Shown: positions 23,308-37,442 of the stretch, piece by piece
How the letters are laid out: every line of letters begins with the position of its first letter
Position numbering within the stretch: the stretch's first letter is position 1
Assembly: GCA_022578605.1 (NCBI GenBank)
Contig: MU394052.1
Location: 372,001-436,000 of the forward strand
DNA: 64,000 nt
From: Camillea tinctor
Lineage: Eukaryota > Ascomycota > Sordariomycetes > Xylariales > Xylariaceae
Direction: 5' to 3'
Position numbers and translations under genes: made by a program
Notes under the pieces: model-generated
Told to the model about the DNA's origin: nothing
Databases searched by the model: none
The model's input: the letters and a program-made list of their open reading frames with translations, nothing else

Positions 23308-24365
23308 ATGCCGCGCGAAGACAGCTACCACCGGCCTCCCGGCCTTAATACCTCCTCGTCCTCGAAGAGCGATCAGGAGATAGGCTCTGATCAGCTGCCG
23401 CCGACGCCAACAACAATGTGTGATGATGAGTGGTATCTTGTTCAGAAACGCAGAGGTAGGTTCATGGAAATCGCATGTGAGGTGGGAATAGTAGAATATA
23501 GGAGGAAAAGCGAGGAACTTACAGTTGCTGCAGGGAAATGGAAGAAAGGGGAGTTGGGTATAGCTTTCAAATAGTGATGTATATGCTATTTGTATAGGAG
23601 AAGGACTTGGCTAACACGGCGGTGAAGTACAAGAGGCAGACGAGTGGGATTATCTCCCTGAATCTTCCCTAGCTCACCTTAACGGTAACGACCCCTCCCT
23701 CATCTTCTCTTCCCCTTTCTCTTTCTTACCTACTGTCCAATAACAAACCCAAAAACTAACCACCAAACCTCTCTCTCTCTTGTCGCTACGGAATAGCGCC
23801 CCTGGACTACTACGACAGCATCGTGAACCATGGGCCGGTCGAGGAGGGAGGCTGGCTACACGTCAGCCACATACCAGCTATCTGGCGCCGGCTAATGGAC
23901 AAGAAGAAGAAGAAACAGACTCGCGAGCGCGAAGACGAGGGAGAGGGGAGGCAGGATGACGATGGCCCCGAGATCATGACGATAACTGTGGTTATGAATC
24001 CCCCGCCGACGGGCGGGGCTACGAGTCAAGAAACGGCCAAAGGGAAAGGAAAGGGGAAGGAGAGCGCAGCGCCGGGTACGGGTACTCCGAATACCACCGC
24101 TGCCGCGAACCACGGTTCTCCGAAGCGGCCGTCGATACCGCGCCCCAGGATATTCCGGATGCCGCCGGTTCACCTGCTGAGACAGGGCCGCCGCCCGGAG
24201 ACGGCGGAGACGGAGACGGAGGCTCGGGATAAGGGAGAAGTTAGGCCCGAGAAGTCGGGTACCGAGACGGTGGTGAAGGAGGAAGGGAGTGGGGAGGAGA
24301 CGGAGCCTCCGTCGAAAATAAAGACGACAGAGGGGGAGTGGAGGGAGTGGTGGAAAGGTTTTTAA
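23308..24365 (+). CDS. unrecognised protein, gene model unresolved (possibly broken)
   Basis: Three pieces look coding. Piece A (23308-23455) has MPREDSYHRPPG and ends DDEWYLVQKRR at a GTAGGT donor. Piece B (from 23598 after TTTGTATAG) has EKDLANTAVKYKRQ, then TSGIISLNLP, then TAG. Piece C (from 23797 after GGAATAG) has APLDYYDSIVNHGP, VEEGGWLHVSHIP, then a Lys/Glu-rich, Pro-rich low-complexity tail ending at 24365. The phases do not match: A leaves one base but B needs none, and B leaves none at the GTAACG donor (23685) but C needs one. Piece B also meets a stop at about 23670. Either true exon boundaries differ or the gene carries a frameshift and a nonsense change. I do not recognise the family. 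Confidence 0.4.
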
Positions 24366-26078
24366 TAGGGAACTCGGTTGGGAAAGCATGGGATTATGCA
24401 AATTAGTAAACCCAATATAGTAGATCTCACCTCCTTAAATCCCTAGGTTAGCCTTGTCTTCCCACATGCCTAGGTAGATTAGACAAATACACTCGACAAA
24501 GGTGAAAAAAAAGAATTGCAGTTTGTATGAGGGAGATTGTGTTGCGTATATTAATTGCATACGTGACAATATATGATATATTGAGCATGGTCATGTAGGG
24601 TGGTAGTTGTACTACAGGTTTACCTCATATACCAATAGTATATATGCATACATCAGATGGCAGACACGACAGGAATAGTAACGACAATAATAATACATCC
24701 ATTAGGAATATTTTCCCACGTTTTTGCATCTATACTACTGTAGCAACACATGAACACTACATACCACCCTAGACATACATGGTTACTACATATTAGTATA
24801 TATGCCAGGTGGTTTATTAATAGAAGGGGCTGAAGGGGGTTGTGAGTACAATGAACCAGCTGGAAAACGCGTAACCTATTTTGCTTGTTCGTTGATATGT
24901 TGGTGAGTTCAAGGTCATGCTGATGTTGAGGTACGGAGGTAACCTGCGGATACTATTTACTATGTAGGTTAGTAAGGTGAGGTAGTTGTAAGAACTTGAA
25001 GTATACAAGTACAAGCAGGCAGGGCAAGGCGGGTAGGCACGGGGTTTGCGCGGAACTTGTGGCGGAGACTTTTAAAAAGTTTAGGTGGTGAGTACCTAGC
25101 ACTAGGTACCTATTTGACTTTCACTTATTCCCCCGCCATTTGCCATTTGCCTGCCTGGGAGAGATTGTGGCTCAGAAGTTGGGGATTCGTAAGCCAACCT
25201 TACTTACTTCCAAGAAGTACATGTCCACTACCTCGGTATGATATTCCAAATGGGCTTGTGCATACATTAGGTTTGTTGAGATCAAGCCCAGTTTAAGTTG
25301 TTACTAAGGTCATTCAGACTCGGGACCTGTGGAAAAGCAAAGAAACAATCTTGGTTAAAGTGGGAAGCTCAGCCACATCTTCGTGTACATTTACTAACCT
25401 AGTACCTTTAAGATATACTCAAGGTTATGTATGTGATTGGGGGCTTGCAGGTGTAGAAGTCAGATACCTACATATAAGTGCTAGGTAGGCTAACTGTGAT
25501 ACATGTCGCCTCGCACCTGACGCTGATTTGGCAGTGGCGTGGTGGTGAAACCTAGACAAGTGACACCTGAAATGCTTTGAGTTTGGATGGAGGGGCATCA
25601 CCAAGGGGGGTTAAAAGGGAAGGAGTGAGCAAGAGGAGGATAAGAAAAGTAAAAAAAGGCCGCACTAGATGGCAAAATGAGGCAGTGCTTGCTAATTTCT
25701 TATAGTTTAAGCTTAGTTGAATACAATTCCGTATCATACCGCTCTCTTCTACCTTTTTTAAACTATTTCTAGAGTACTTTCTTCCCTTCTTTGCATCTGA
25801 AACTTAATTACACCCACCACCCACCACTCACCACCCACTCTCACCTACGTTCCGAGGACAAGTCACTTAAAGCATTACATACACACATTACTAAAGTTAC
25901 ATCTTTAACTAAGCTGTACTCGGCCTCCAACCTAGAATTTACCCTACAGACTAACTAGTACTATACAACACTACCACTACCACCATCACCACTACTACCA
26001 CCATCATCACCACTCTCAACCCCATTCCCAACACCAACACTACTAGCGCATCGCGCATCGTCAATTCATCAACTGCGC
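24366..26078. other. intergenic region upstream of the WW-domain gene
   Basis: No supported gene. It contains TAGGTA/CCTAGGTA motifs (24470, 25095-25110, 25485) and an imperfect ACC/ATC triplet run close to the WW gene start. Confidence 0.5.
25970..26014. repeat. imperfect (ACC)n/(ATC)n triplet repeat in leader
   Basis: A run of ACT, ACC and ATC triplets lies about 65 bp before the WW-gene ATG, so it is probably in the 5' untranslated region. Confidence 0.75.
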
Positions 26079-27165
26079 ATGGCAGACTTCATTGCACCTC
26101 CCGGCCCTCCGCCGCCCAAGGTCCCAGAGGGCTGGGTTGCCCGCTGGAACGATCAGTACTCTGAATGGTAAGTTCATTTGATATATCACTCTTCCCGCAA
26201 TGACATGACATCTCCAAATACTGACCCGAACCCCCTCCCATCTACCCAGGTTCTACGTCAACGTATACACGAAAAAGTCGCAATGGGAGAAGCCCACCGA
26301 GCCCGCCGTCGATCCCAATCGCTTCGACAACGGCGGCGCCCCCGCGGGTCCCCCTCCCGGTTACATCCCCGGCTCGAGCCCCGCCCCCTCCGACGCCAAG
26401 ACGAACCCCTTCTACAACAACAACGACGCCTCGCGGTCGAGCTTCAATAACAGCGGCCCTGGCGGCAGCAGTTCGCAGCACCATGTCGATGAGGACGCCG
26501 ATGCCCGCCTAGCCAGGCAGCTGCAGGACGAGGAGAACGCGCGAGCCGCCTTCGGTGGCGGTGGCGGCGCAGCGCAGTCGTACATGAGTAACAACGCACC
26601 CGTACCCCCTCAGAGCCAATCCCCCTTCCCCGACCAGCTGCCCCCGCGCGCCGGCGGCGGCAGCGGCAGCGGCAGCGGCTCCGCGGACAAAGCCAAGGGC
26701 CTGCTGGGCAAGTTCTTCGGCAACAAGAACAAGCACTCGGGTAGCGGCGGCGGCTTCGGCGGCTTCGGCAGCGGGGGACACCAGCAGCAGCAGTACGGAG
26801 GCTACGGCGGCGGTGGCGGTTACGGTGGCGGCGGCTACCCCCCTCAGCAGGGATACTATGGCGGCAACGCGCCGCCGCCGCAGCAGGGGTACTACGGTGG
26901 TGGTGGCGGCGGGTACGGACAGTACGGCGGGGGCGGCTACGGCGGATACCCGCAGCAGGGCGGGTACGGGGGATACGGCAACAACAACAACGGGCCCAAG
27001 AAGTCGGGTGGCATGGGCGCTGCCGGTGGTGCGGCGCTGGGTCTCGGCGCGGGTCTGATAGGTGGTGCACTGATCGCGGATGCGATTGACGACAATCAGC
27101 AGGAGGCGTACGCTGAGGGCTACAATGACGGGGCCGACGGTGATGATTTCGGGGGTGATTTTTAA
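26079..27165 (+). CDS. WW-domain protein with Gly/Tyr-rich prion-like region
   Basis: Two exons, 26079-26167 and 26250-27165, give 334 residues. The N-terminal WW domain (about 14-46) starts at LPEGW-like VPEGWVARW and ends SQWEKP; it should bind Pro-rich ligands. The intron splits the codon of the Trp in SEWFYVN. A short acidic helix DADARLARQLQDEEN resembles a ubiquitin-interacting or CUE-adjacent helix. Then come a Pro-rich stretch, a KAKGLLGKFF amphipathic patch and a long low-complexity region of GGYGG, PQQGYYGG and QQQQ repeats. A small hydrophobic Gly/Ala segment (AAGGAALGLGAGLIGGALIA) and an acidic tail follow. The layout resembles yeast Wwm1, a metacaspase-interacting protein; this assignment is inference. 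Confidence 0.85.
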
Positions 27166-28393
27166 AGGGAAACTGCTTACGACCTACCTAGTCTATTAGG
27201 CTGGGAGGGGGTTTAGTTTTTTTCTTTCTTAATGACTTTTGGTTTTCCTAATGTTTCTTCTTTTAAGTTGATTACCATCTCTCTGGTCTTACACGTATAT
27301 GCCATGACTCTGCTTTTTTCTTCAAACGCATGCCACGCGCACACACACACACACACACATCATGACGAAAGCCAAGAAAAGAGAAGGATTAGGGGAGGTT
27401 TTTTTAATTTTTTTTAAAGAAGTTTAGGGGAGAAAGTAAAGAAAGGAAAAGAAAGCTTCTTCTAGATTGCGAAATGTTTTTTTCTCTCGTGAAGGTTGGG
27501 GGGACAAGGGAGCATTCAAGGAAGGGAAGGGATGAAATGGCGTTTAGCGGGGAGGGAGGGAAAGAAAACGAAAGAGCCATGTGATAGATAAGAAAAATAT
27601 TCAATGAAACGAGTCGTTGGTCTGAAATTAAATATTATCTTCCCTTCGCTTCTTCGTTCTGCCCTTAGAGAATGCGGGAGCGACTACGTTGCTTTTGTAT
27701 ATTCCGAATGTGGTGTGTAAGTGTGATATCGTGACGAACTAAGTCGAGCTCATCATATAAGATATAGGGAGAGGCCAAGTATAACTAGTTGATGGTTATT
27801 CGCATATATACAACCTCGAATTATTTTTTTCCTCCCTATGTCGTAATATTTTAGCTTATAAATACTAGATTACCTAGATTACCTATGGGAATTTTTAACC
27901 TAACTAGACACTTCATACATACCTGACCATTTACCTATCCAAGATCCAATCCTCTCGGTTGTGGTAGTAAATAAGAGCCTACATAGTACGATCAAGTCCT
28001 ACAATAGGTTTCTAAAGTTGATATATACGAAAGAAGAAACCCAATCCACTAGGTTATATATGAAATCCAGACACCGCTCTCATATATACGCACCCACGAA
28101 CCCCCTACGTAGGGAGATACGCACATATTATATAGTTGCGCGTGTGCGGCTTTCAGCTTACTTTACTCACTTATATCGACTTGCCACTTCCTACCAACAA
28201 AAACTTATCAAGATTGACAACAGCTCCCCCTTTCTTCGGTTTCTCTCTTCTGAATAACTAGGAGCATACAGGAGAACCATTAGACCATGATAGTACCAGT
28301 GGTGGCAGTAGTAGTAATAGGCTATTCTTTCTATAAGGGGTACACTAGACGAAAAGAGCAAAACAGGGGAAAACAAAAAAGAAACGACACCCT
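27166..28393. other. convergent intergenic region between the WW gene and EMC7
   Basis: Both neighbours terminate into it. It holds a (CA)n tract at 27340-27359 and AT-rich sequence, with no supported gene. Confidence 0.5.
27340..27359. repeat. (CA)n microsatellite
   Basis: About ten CA units in the 3' flank of the WW-domain gene. Confidence 0.9.
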
Positions 28394-29289
28394 CTATTGG
28401 AATTTACTAGACAAACTGGCCATCGGGTTCTTCTTCTGCTGCTCCTCCCACTCGGCGCGCATCTCGGGGTCCACTATAGTACGCGGTGTCAGCGTAGTTC
28501 AAGGTGATGGATAGGATTCCTGATAGGGGTAGTTCCCTTTCTTCCTTTTTTTTCTCTCTCCTTTTGAGGGGGAAATTGGGAAATAGTAGGAAAAGGGGGG
28601 GAAAGTAAGTTGACACGTACTGTTCTCGACGAGCTTAGGTAGGCCGATGAAGAGACCCATGCTCACGAGGCCCATGAGAATCATGGGGTTCTTGAGGATG
28701 CCGAAGACGGAGACTATGCGTTGCTGTTAGCGAACTACTATTCCTTTCCTCCCCCAGTTTATAACAACCCCTCTATTCACTATGGAAGAAGAGAGATAGG
28801 GAAAGAAAAAAAAAAGAAAGAAAAAGAAAAAGAGAACTCACAACTTCCGCGCTCCACGTAATACACCTTCGGGCCCAGCACCTTCACGGGGAACCCCGGC
28901 GCCGCACCCCCCACCGCGCGCACCTCCTCGCCCTTGTTCTCCCAGTCGTTGCCGCGGAACGTCTCCCACACCCGCACTCCTCCCCCCACATCCGGCACGT
29001 CGACGCGCAAGGGCGCGAACCCGTACACCCCGCAGTGCACGTCCGCGAGGTAGCTGCCGGGCGTCACGTTGCGGAAGACAAAAGCGTTGGACGCGTCGAG
29101 CGGCGCGCGCAGCAGGGCCCCGGGCGCGGAGAGCGTGGCGTGCGTGCTGGGCGGCAGGGCGGCGGGGTGCGGGAGCTGCGGCGAGGCGGGCAGCGTGAGG
29201 GTTAGGGTTGTGGCGAGGGCGGCGCTGGGGAGGAGGAGGAGGAGGAGGAGGAGGAAGGGGGTTATTATGGAGGAGGGTGAGGCGCGCAT
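28394..29289 (-). CDS. EMC7: ER membrane protein complex subunit 7 (EMC7)
   Basis: Subunit of the EMC insertase that places tail-anchored and multipass proteins into the ER membrane. Exons on the minus strand are 29289-28842, 28713-28621 and 28473-28394, giving 206 residues. A signal peptide with a nine-residue Leu run is followed by the luminal beta-sandwich (about 27-135: NAFVFRNVTPGSYLADVHC, then GFPVKVLGPKVYY). Next come SVFGILKNPMILMGLVSMG as the single membrane helix and the cytosolic tail MDPEMRAEWEEQQKKNPM, all hallmarks of EMC7. Introns begin GTGAGT and GTACGT; the second is long for this locus (147 nt). Confidence 0.94.
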
Positions 29290-30129
29290 GCTGGTGGTGC
29301 GGTGAGAAAGAGAGGAGGGAGGGTTGGGTGATGCTGGGTTTATGGAGGAGGGGGGATGGTTGAGTGTTGGCGCATTTATGGGGGAGATGAGGGTGAGAAG
29401 CTGGTTATGAAGATAGGTCTGAATTGTGGTTTGTATATGGGCGTACCTAACATATAATACGTATAGGTAGGTAAGCAGGAAGGTATCGTCGTCGGTGATG
29501 GATAAGAGGGTAAGAGAGTAAGATGGATGGGACAAGTGGTGTAATAGCTGCCAGCGAGATAAGCAGTTAATTGGCTTGGCGCAAACGCAATACTGGAGCT
29601 TATCGGCTTATCGACTTATCTAACCTCTCTAACTAGGTAACCTTCCTCTTGCCATAGTCTACACTAATAACTAGGCAGGTAGGTTAATTATCAGGTTGAA
29701 GGTGCCTTCTATGACGGATCTTAGCATCATAAAGAAAATGGAAGGACAACAGGCATGGAAGCTACCTAGGTAGATGAAAATAGATTGCTTATGTACGTAG
29801 CATGTGCCTTCCCTGCCTAATGTTACCCACTGGCTGGTATATAACCGTCCACCTTACCTGAATAGTAGTACTATTTTCCCCAGATTGTTCTTGTTCACTA
29901 CAACATCCATGATAAAATCTACTTAACACACATAGGTATAGGCTATAATCTTATCCTAAGAGCAATAATTTTGATTTCATTGTTGGTAACTAAATTGTTC
30001 TTTATATTTATTTTTTTTTTGGTTTTTTTTCCTTATAAAACGAGAACAAGGGTATAAAATATACAGGTAGGTATAACTTCATAATGATAAAAAAGGGGGT
30101 GGTGCGAAGGAGATAGTCATCTATCTACC
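29290..30129. other. intergenic region upstream of EMC7
   Basis: This is the EMC7 promoter side and the 3' flank of the sulfhydrylase gene. TAGGTAGGTA-type motifs occur near 29463-29475, 29675-29685 and 29765. No supported gene. Confidence 0.5.
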
Positions 30130-33282
<3,153 letters not shown>

Positions 33283-33907
33283 TTACGCGCCCTGGGCCTC
33301 CTTCATTTGAGGAGCGCTTAAAGGGGCCTGGGTCGCAGGGCGCCGAAACCCCTGCTTGAGCACATCTTTCCCCATCAGCACAGCGGAGCCGGTCCAGAGC
33401 AGGAACTCGAAAGCGCCGAAAGCGATATCGGCCTGCGCAGCGCCGCACACGCTGCCGCGGCAGAAGAGCAGCTTGCTGATGAAGACGGACAGCGCGATGA
33501 ACCCGGCGAAGTAGAAGAGAACGTTGCTGGCCTCTAGAGCGAGGGCGGCATACGGGTGAGTAGCTATATAACCTATTAATATTTGGATCCAACTCGTGTG
33601 GTACTTATAAATTGTTCTTACCCTTAGGCATAAATCGTGGGGCTAACTCCAAGTATCCAACAGAGAGGATGTTAAAGATAGAGACGAAGAGAAGCCAGCT
33701 AATTTGCGAAGGAGGCGTAGTCAGAGTATCGACATTGTACCAGTTGGCAACTATTGAAGTTCGAATGTTAGTACAAGTAGTCCCCACACCCCTCGTTATC
33801 CATCACCATCAGCGCAACGTACCATAAGCCGACAGTCCCATCACGATAAAGGCGAAGAGGAGCTGGGCGGCCCGCAGGCCTAGAATAATGACGCTCGAAG
33901 AAACCAT
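33283..33907 (-). CDS. MARVEL-type four-helix membrane protein
   Basis: Exons 33907-33823, 33750-33622 and 33563-33283 give 164 residues. Four hydrophobic segments are visible: ILGLRAAQLLFAFIVMGLSA (about 8-28), SQISWLLFVSIFNILSVGYL, NVLFYFAGFIALSVFIS and IAFGAFEFLLWTGSAVL. Between the last two lies a Cys-bearing loop (CRGSVCGAA), and the tail is short. The layout and the GLRAAQ start of helix 1 are typical of fungal MARVEL/Nce102-like proteins, which act in plasma-membrane or eisosome organisation; the exact role here is not known. The stop codon TAA lies inside a perfect GTAAGT donor sequence. Confidence 0.85.
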
Positions 33908-36900
33908 GTTGCTAGAGCGGGTAAAGCGAGGAAGTCGGTTGGGAAAACGAGCGTCTCGATGAGTAGTCATATAATATAAATTGCGATTCGATGCGCCGGG
34001 CTACGTGGGGGAGGGACAGCGAACAGGAAATGTTCTAGAGATATACAGCACACAGGAAGACGAGAAAAATAGGATCGAACGATCAGAAAAAAAAGTTCCA
34101 AAGGAGCGTTAGGAAAACAACAAGAGCACCAGGCGTAATAATAATAAAGGAACAGGTCGAAGAAGAAGACAAGAAAAAAAGTAGAATGAAGAGAATTATG
34201 AAGGAGAGCCACCCACATTCATGCAAAGTTGGGGCATTGCTGGCTTAATTATCAGGCTTTCAGGCGGTATATTGGCAGTTTGTTCCCCCCCCTCGTCCAG
34301 AAGGGGAGGTGAGAGCCAAAGAGCTCACAATCCGCAATCCTGCCGTTGCACTCGCAAGCGGACGGTCCTTTGATCGCCACGCCAAATCGAGCGACGATGC
34401 GCTCCTCTGAAATCCATCTGAAACAGGAACAGACCAGGGGTGGTGGATGACCATGCACAACAACAAATTTAGATGGGACATGGGGCGTGGGAGAGAAGAA
34501 AGAGAGGAAGAGGACCAACCAACCAATAGCCAGGAAGGATTGTTGGCTCCACGCCATGAAATGGGCTTTGCAATGCCGGACGAGACTAGGTTAGATAATG
34601 GTTATACTCGAATGGCTTACATCCCCAAGTTTCATGGGTAGGTTGACAACATTGCGTAGGCGCTGTAGATATATACTAGGTTATGTATTTGCTTTGTTTA
34701 ATCTCGAATTGTCTGTCAAAAGTATCGTGTAACTACAGGCCTACCAGTTTGGTGGACATAAGGTTCTTAGACTAACATGTATCAATCCAATATATTGATA
34801 TATATATCGATATGTGTACCGTTGATGTCGTGTAAGCCGTTATATTGCATGGTTGTGACTTTTTCTTATAAGTCGTTACATGGATTGATAAACCAGCAAG
34901 GAGCTTATTAGCAAAACACGCACTTGCGCATGTAATTGATACTAATGTCTAACCATGCATGTAAGTAGTCGTTGAAGTTACATACTATCAAAAGAAATAA
35001 GTAGATAAGCTAGAGGCACCGGCTCCTGTTTCGATCGAAGTCCGACGATTGTTTTTCGATCACTTGCCAAGACCTGAGTTAAGCCTTTTTTTCTTCTACT
35101 TTCCCCGACGCACGTACACAGAAAAACGGCTCGAGAGATACAGAACAAGCATCTAAACCTTAGTGTCGTAGTACCTAACCGTATTGCAGACGATTGAAAC
35201 AAGGGCCAAATTTAGATCGGGAACAGCAGAACAGATACACTAGTGTCCGTAGTTTGTACGCTCGATGTTTTGTGCTCTGCAGAGAAGAGACCAGTCGGAA
35301 ACTGTTTGGAGTCTCAGAACGTTGTTCTGGATATCTTGGCTGCTAAAGCCAAGTCGTCTCGAACACATCCCGAAGCGGGGGGGTTTTGTTCATGTCTGTC
35401 CCTCCAAAGAAGCACTCACTACTACTACTCACTTTTGTGTTAAACACTTACAAAGAGTGTAGATAAGGTTATAACATCATGGTTCAGACACCCACACAAC
35501 CCGAGGCCAAGATAACCTGGGGGGAAAGATGAGGGGAAGTTTCGCAGTCGGATGACGGAACAGATGCATATGTGTATCTGCTATTAGTAGTATTACGTAT
35601 GATCCTCTGTGTTGGGATTAGTTGTAGATTTCGTGTAGAGGACAAGAGATCTGTGGAAACGTTTCTGCTTGGAAAAGATGGTAAATAAGAAGTAGATTGC
35701 GGCTGACTTTCTTTCATCTTTCCCCCCCTTTTCTTCTAGTTCTCCTCTTCCTTCTCCTTCTTCTTTCCAGCTCGGTGGCGGGTGAGGTATGTCTTACACA
35801 GGGTCATCTGCATGGCTGCCATATAGTCACCTGGGTACGGTGGGCACATGCCTTAGGTTAGGTATTTTACCTAGGTGACTTTGTTAGCCTTTACTAGACC
35901 TTGACTTGGGAAGTCAATAACATACCTAAGTGTACAATCGCTAAAATACTATGTTAAAAACCGTGAATTGATAAGAGAGAAAGATAATAGAACAATACCA
36001 TAAAAGGACGCCTTGTAACTATAGCATGGATGTTACTCTATCCTATAAGACCTCAAATCTTAAAAAAGGAGATGGTTTTTCGAATGGTTTTACCGCCCTG
36101 CTCCACTGTATTCTCTAACCCTATTGCTTGTCTTTTTGTACGTGGGACCAGTTGGCCCCGGGGGCTTTACTAGCGGTGCGGGACAAGTGGACAGTCCGAA
36201 ACTGCGGGGGACATGTGATAGCCCAGTGATAGCGCGTAGCCGATAACCCGCAGTTACTTGGTATGTACAATACTTACATGCTGTAAGCACCCAATTAGAA
36301 AAGATAAGGCAGGATTGCTTTTACACTACACTTGTAGTAGTTAGTTCATATTAGTTGTCAGATGTGATGGCAGCAAAGCCACTTTGGGAACACATTTCGT
36401 ACTTGTAGAATGCTGAGTCCTTATAAAGTACTAATAGGGTGAAGAAAAGCGATAAAGGTGCATTGCATGATCAAGTTGGTTATGTAACTTACATACATAC
36501 ATACTGACATAGGTACCTAGATTAAGTACTACTTTTTTTGTCTTTACAATGACCAAACTGCAACAGTTGAACTTACCCAAGTCTAATATGTAAATAGATG
36601 CAATGGATGTTTTTAGGACGAAACAGGCTATAAGTTCTTAGACTCACTTAAAGAGCTGCACCCGAGGCACGTTTATTAGTGGGCTGGTAGTATAAGGTTG
36701 GATTAGGTGATTAGGTGAGGCAAGTAAGTGTACCCTATGGTTCATAGGCTGTACCTGCTTACACGTAAGTCAGCTACCGGTAAGCTACAGAGGACCCCTA
36801 GTGCAGTACCTGTGTACATGTGTACATATGTACATGTGGCTCCGAGGATGTGTTGCCAATCTCTGGCTTTCACACCCTACAAGCGATCAATAGGCCGACG

Positions 36901-37442
36901 CGTCAACCAATAGGATGAGCCACTGCCATAAGAGACCTCGGCTCCATGTGGAGCTAAACTAGGTACTTTCCTTACTTTCAACAAAACTCCGGACCCGTTC
37001 GTCATAGTACGATTCGCCCAAGAACACGACCAAAAAAGTTAAAGTCTGAATTGAACAGAACCCCCCCTGGGAAAATATACCACTATGGATCACCACTATC
37101 CACCTGCCACTACACCTACCACTGCCACTACCACTACCTCTACTTCCCTTCAACTGTCTACAATTAGAATAACCAACCCCCGTCTTCACTGCGCATTTTC
37201 TCCGTCCCTTCACGGTTCTTGACGATTCTATTCCCAGCCTCTTAACGTAAGCGAAACCCTCCTCTCTTTCACCCTTTCCTTTCTTTCTCTCTCGGCGTGT
37301 TGTCACCGACTTTCGTGGTACGGACCTTCGCGCGCATTTTCAAACAAGGAATCCGGTCACACTTGTACTGTTCACCACTCTCTTACATACCATACCTCGC
37401 AGATCTAAGTCTCAAATCGAAGTGCGACTGTGCGATACCACC
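33908..37442. other. 3.5-kb divergent intergenic region
   Basis: It separates the MARVEL gene (-) from the acyl-CoA synthetase (+) and must contain both promoters. Open frames at 34252-34641 and 35243-35462 are short and without motifs. TAGGTA-type motifs occur near 35860 and 36510. No supported gene; untranslated or non-coding transcripts are possible. Confidence 0.45.

Noticed and set aside
26444..27070. 208-codon minus-strand frame
   Set aside because: It is the antisense shadow of the WW-domain gene; its Arg/His-rich product reflects GC-rich Gly codons on the other strand.
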